Shown piece after piece: positions 63,363-64,000 of a DNA stretch of 64,000 nt. Both the position numbers and the translations under genes were made by a program. Under the pieces are notes generated by a model. That model was not told where the DNA came from. It made no database searches and saw only the letters and a list, made by a program, of their open reading frames with translations. Position 1 is the stretch's first letter. Each line of letters starts with the position of its first letter. Origin of the DNA: Ectothiorhodospiraceae bacterium (GTDB lineage: Bacteria; Pseudomonadota; Gammaproteobacteria; HK1); assembly GCA_024234875.1 (NCBI GenBank), contig JACKNM010000003.1, positions 550,001-614,000 of the forward strand, given 5' to 3'.

Positions 63363-64000
63363 TGGTGTCGGCGAGCGCACCCCGGACGGCCTGTGCCGCG
63401 AGGGCCTGGCTCGCCACCCTGACCATCGCCCTCCTGGGTCTCGGCGGCGCCGCGCGCGCCGCCGAGACCACGTTGGCCGAGCGCGGCGAGTACGTGTTCC
63501 ACGCCGCGAGCTGCGCCGGCTGCCACACCGACGTCGAGAACGACGGCGCGCCGCTCGCCGGTGGTCGACGCCTGCCGACCCCGTTCGGCACCTTCGTGTC
63601 GCCCAACATCACTCCCGACCCGACCCATGGCATCGGCGCCTGGTCGGAGGCCGACCTCGAGCGTGCGCTGCGCCACGGTGAGGGACCCGGCTGGTTCGAC
63701 CACTACTACCCGGTCTTCCCGTACCCGTCCTATACGCGCATGAGCGGTGAGGACGTGAGGGCCCTGTGGGCGTACCTGCGGACCGTGGAGCCGGTCGCGC
63801 GCGAGAACGAGCCCCACGAGATTCCTTGGTACCTGCGCATTCGCGTGGCTGCCTGGGGATGGAAGCTGCTGTTCTTCGAGCCGGGGGAGTTCACACCCGA
63901 CCCGGCCCGCAGTGGCGAGTGGAATCGTGGCGCCTATCTGGTGCGGGCACTCTCGCACTGCGGCGAGTGCCACACGCCACGTGACGGCTTCGGCGTGTCG
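63362..64000 (+). CDS. Dihaem cytochrome c (partial)
   Basis: The 213 codons seen run off the right edge. A signal peptide (WLATLTIALLGLGGAARAA) precedes two haem motifs, CAGCH near residue 50 and CGECH near residue 202. The arrangement resembles cytochrome c subunits of membrane dehydrogenases such as gluconate or alcohol dehydrogenase, or cytochrome c4/c-type thiol enzymes. The start overlaps the cytochrome c' stop by one base (TGATG), so the two are translated together. End and partner are outside the window. Confidence 0.85.
   Translation, partial: MVSASAPRTACAARAWLATLTIALLGLGGAARAAETTLAERGEYVFHAASCAGCHTDVENDGAPLAGGRRLPTPFGTFVSPNITPDPTHGIGAWSEADLERALRHGEGPGWFDHYYPVFPYPSYTRMSGEDVRALWAYLRTVEPVARENEPHEIPWYLRIRVAAWGWKLLFFEPGEFTPDPARSGEWNRGAYLVRALSHCGECHTPRDGFGVS

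Overview
The window comes from a very GC-rich (about 70 %) pseudomonad-type genome, most likely a gammaproteobacterium of the Ectothiorhodospiraceae/Chromatiales kind. The pointers are FNR boxes of the E. coli consensus, a perfect gammaproteobacterial LexA box, a cbb3-type oxidase cluster, an OmpW-like porin and a MoxR/DUF58/TgpA cluster. Taxonomy is inferred from gene content only. No tRNA, rRNA, insertion sequence, phage gene or CRISPR array was seen. Neighbouring genes are often joined by 4-nt GTGA or ATGA stop/start overlaps.

Region 1 (1-23.2 kb) is a microaerobic respiration island. It holds a partial FixJ-like regulator, a FixL/FixJ oxygen-sensing pair (the FixL PAS domain keeps the haem His and distal Arg), a two-subunit 2-oxoacid:ferredoxin oxidoreductase with a ferritin-like partner, and an OmpW-like porin. 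Then come a Yip1-domain membrane protein, ccoNOQP, a small two-helix membrane protein, ccoG, a fixH/ccoH gene and a DsbD_2/SafE-type membrane protein. A haemerythrin and ccoS-ccoI lie on the opposite strand. An RND pump, its adaptor and a SCO copper chaperone follow. Seven FNR-type boxes sit at the promoters of these units, several with a -10 element at the spacing expected of an FNR class II promoter. The window therefore shows one low-oxygen regulon, although its FNR/FixK regulator lies elsewhere.

Region 2 (23.2-38.0 kb) is metabolic: a prolidase-like M24 peptidase, an APH-type phosphotransferase, a PAS hybrid histidine kinase, a Baeyer-Villiger-type monooxygenase and a small secreted protein. 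An amino-acid cluster follows: amidohydrolase, Nudix, SDR and proline-racemase family genes, a DUF1932 dehydrogenase, and a dgcA/dgcN-like pair that suggests D-glutamate catabolism.

Region 3 (38.0-50.3 kb) holds a 973-residue protein with two cyclic-nucleotide-binding domains, a rhodanese domain and a long coiled coil. It is followed by a LexA-controlled dnaE2, a four-PAS diguanylate cyclase, a DUF1272 zinc protein, a double GNAT acetyltransferase and an IlvD/Edd dehydratase.

Region 4 (50.6-64.0 kb) has a gamma-glutamyltransferase, a CoA-type Nudix hydrolase, a MoxR-DUF58-transglutaminase operon, an exported-looking YqgE/AlgH protein, a ZapE-type ATPase, an EF-G-like GTPase (FusA2 type), a cytochrome c' and the start of a dihaem cytochrome c that runs off the end.
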